Part shown: in pieces, positions 7,264 to 8,159 of the stretch
Numbering within the stretch: position 1 is the first letter of the stretch
How the letters are laid out: each line of letters begins with the position of its first letter
From: DASPKW01 sp038244055
GTDB taxonomy: Bacteria > Planctomycetota > Phycisphaerae > Tepidisphaerales > Tepidisphaeraceae
Direction of reading: 5' to 3'
Length of the DNA stretch: 8,159 nucleotides
Assembly: GCA_038244055.1 (NCBI GenBank)
Contig: JBBRTW010000333.1
Location: 1 to 8,159, forward strand
Made by a program: the position numbers and the translations under genes
The notes under the pieces: model-generated
The model's database searches: none
Told to the model about the DNA's origin: nothing
What the model saw: the letters and a program-made list of their open reading frames with translations, nothing else

Positions 7264-7456
7264 GGGAGAGGGGAGGTCAGATCCGCCGCTTGAAGAGGGC
7301 ATTCCCCCAAAAGGCGCGATAAAATCCCTCCCGCGGCCATTGCCCCGCCGCCTTTCGCCCTTCGCCACGCTGCTCCCCGCCCCGCGCCGCCCCGAATCAC
7401 CTCCCGCCAGGGCCCCCGCGCCCGCCGCCGGGGGGAGTGCCGATCGTCCGCGGCGC

Positions 7457-7708
7457 GTTTGCGTTATGCCCATGGTTGTTTGCGTTATGCCCAGGGTTGT
7501 TTGCGTTATGCCCAGGGTCGTTTGCGTTATGCTCATGGGTGTTTGCGTTATGCTCATGGGTGTTTGCGTTATGCTCATGGGTGTTTGCGTTATGCTCACG
7601 GTCGTTTGCGTTATGCTCACGGTCGTTTGCGTTATGCTCACGGTCGTTTGCGTTATGACCATGGTCGTTTGCGTTATGACCATGGTCGTTTGCGTTATGA
7701 CCATGGGC
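7457..7708. repeat. 21-base tandem repeat array, 12 regular units
   Basis: Twelve head-to-tail units of exactly 21 bases each begin with the invariant 12-mer GTTTGCGTTATG and end with a 9-base variable part of pattern NNCANGGNN. The variable parts come in blocks of three. Units 1-3 are CCCATGGTT, CCCAGGGTT and CCCAGGGTC. Units 4-6 are all CTCATGGGT. Units 7-9 are all CTCACGGTC. Units 10-12 are ACCATGGTC twice, then ACCATGGGC. The pattern fits stepwise duplication of a minisatellite. Each unit carries TTATGCCCA, TTATGCTCA or TTATGACCA, which resemble the DnaA box TTATNCACA. The 21-base step equals two helical turns, so all sites would face one side of the DNA. Confidence 0.9.
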
Positions 7709-7813
7709 AAATCCGTTATCCCCATGGTCGTTTTCATGAACTCCACAGGCGGTTGCGTTATCCCCACAGGTCTTTTCGATGTCCCGATGGGTGTTGGCGT
7801 TATCCCGCTCGTT
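7709..7813. repeat. Decayed tail of the 21-base array
   Basis: Five more segments keep the 21-base phase but have diverged: 7709-7729, 7730-7750, 7751-7771, 7772-7792 and 7793-7813. Three keep GCGTTATCC or CCGTTATCC at the core position, so they are older units. No insertions or deletions have broken the phase. The left boundary at 7457 is abrupt, while this right edge fades, which points to recent expansion on the left side. Confidence 0.7.
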
Positions 7814-7875
7814 CGCAGGGAGCGTGCAGTCGCCCGCCCGAGACGTGGACCGCGCGGCCCGGCGGTGGGCTGAAG

Positions 7876-7970
7876 GAGTTTAGCGCGTTTGCTGCCGCCG
7901 GCATGAAGATGATGGACTCGGCCGATGGAAGAAATACCCCGTTGCCGGCGGCAGGTCTGGCGCTAAACTC
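7876..7970. repeat. 95-base two-stem palindrome
   Basis: GAGTTTAGCGC (7876-7886) is perfectly complementary to 7960-7970, and CTGCCGCCGGC (7892-7902) to 7944-7954. A symmetric 5 x 5 internal loop separates the stems (7887-7891 and 7955-7959), and the apical loop is 41 bases (7903-7943). Twenty-two perfect pairs in this layout are unlikely by chance. It could be a structured small RNA, a non-autonomous mobile element or a protein-binding cruciform. No flanking duplication or promoter is obvious. Confidence 0.8.
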
Positions 7971-8099
7971 ATGCCTCACGGCTCGGGGAGGATCGTGCGG
8001 CGAGAACCGGCCACGGGCGGATGTGGGCGAGGACAGCAGCCCTGTGGACTTGCGCTACAAAAGGTCGGCCGCGCGTGTTAAGGTAACCATGCGCTGATT

Positions 8100-8120
8100 C
8101 GCCGGGATTGCTCTCCGGCG
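8100..8120. other. Small GC-rich hairpin near the right edge
   Basis: CGCCGG (8100-8105) pairs with CCGGCG (8115-8120) across a nine-base loop. No T-run follows on either strand. It may belong to a feature outside the window. Confidence 0.3.
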
Positions 8121-8159
8121 GGCGTGTAGGAGAAAAGTAGTTGAACTAAACCGCTGCGC

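Larger units (their letters stand above)
6899..8159. other. Gene-free, repeat-rich region
   Basis: I see no credible gene in these 1261 bases. The long open frames arise because the 21-base repeat unit is a multiple of three and the flanks are GC-rich; none has a credible start, ribosome binding site or non-repeat domain. The content is two related palindromes, a short heptamer repeat, the 21-base array with its decayed tail, a 95-base palindrome and a small hairpin near the edge. The stretches 7305-7456, 7814-7875 and 7971-8099 hold nothing else I can name. No tRNA or rRNA was recognised. Confidence 0.6.

Noticed and set aside
7457..7708. CRISPR array
   Set aside because: The constant part is 12 bases and the variable parts are 9 bases and nearly identical to each other. 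Real CRISPR repeats and unique spacers are each over 20 bases. No cas gene is present.
7177..7767. Minus-strand frame encoding ITQTT heptads
   Set aside because: It starts at a GTG inside the decayed repeats and then runs through palindrome copy B. Changes between units are mostly non-silent, so it is a by-product of a 21-base period.
7876..7970. Integron attC site
   Set aside because: The hairpin with an internal loop is suggestive, but the GTTTAGC and GCTAAAC ends are in the wrong order and each misses the core consensus by one base. No integrase or gene cassette is nearby.
6899..8159. Replication origin
   Set aside because: DnaA-box-like repeats are present, but no AT-rich unwinding region and no dnaA, dnaN or rep gene is visible, and the boxes are imperfect. 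Kept only as a hypothesis.

Overview
The window looks like chromosomal DNA from a GC-rich planctomycete, probably of the Phycisphaerae type. This is inferred from gene content, not from a marker gene. The clues are a secreted DUF4838 protein next to a twin-arginine-exported Gfo/Idh/MocA oxidoreductase, an ankyrin lipoprotein, an ERQRQFR-type small protein of a kind I associate with planctomycetes, and intergenic palindromes of the 'LTPALSH' type.

All six credible genes lie on the minus strand, so the coding part reads from right to left. From 6898 down to 1 they are: a small hypothetical protein (6638-6898); a short TlyA/FtsJ-like RNA 2'-O-methyltransferase without an S4 domain (5862-6425); myo-inositol-1-phosphate synthase (4594-5721); an ankyrin-repeat lipoprotein (3322-4329); a Tat-exported Gfo/Idh/MocA oxidoreductase (1939-3228); and a secreted DUF4838 protein that runs off the left edge (1-1832). 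Spacers of 93-264 bases separate most of the genes, so they are co-oriented neighbours rather than a tight operon. The last two probably work together on carbohydrates outside the cytoplasm. The synthase makes inositol phosphate from glucose 6-phosphate in the cytosol, and the methyltransferase is an RNA-modification enzyme. The other genes have no visible link to either pathway.

The right end, 6899-8159, holds no credible gene and is rich in repeats. Two related palindromes with 17-base arms lie at 6978-7041 and 7201-7263. A head-to-tail array of 21-base units follows at 7457-7708, with a decayed tail to 7813. Each unit has a fixed 12-base core and a 9-base variable part, and the variants come in blocks of three. 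A two-stem palindrome of 95 bases follows at 7876-7970. The 21-base array and the 95-base palindrome are the least explained features of the window. The array is at least a minisatellite. Its cores resemble DnaA boxes spaced two helical turns apart, but nothing else here supports a replication origin.
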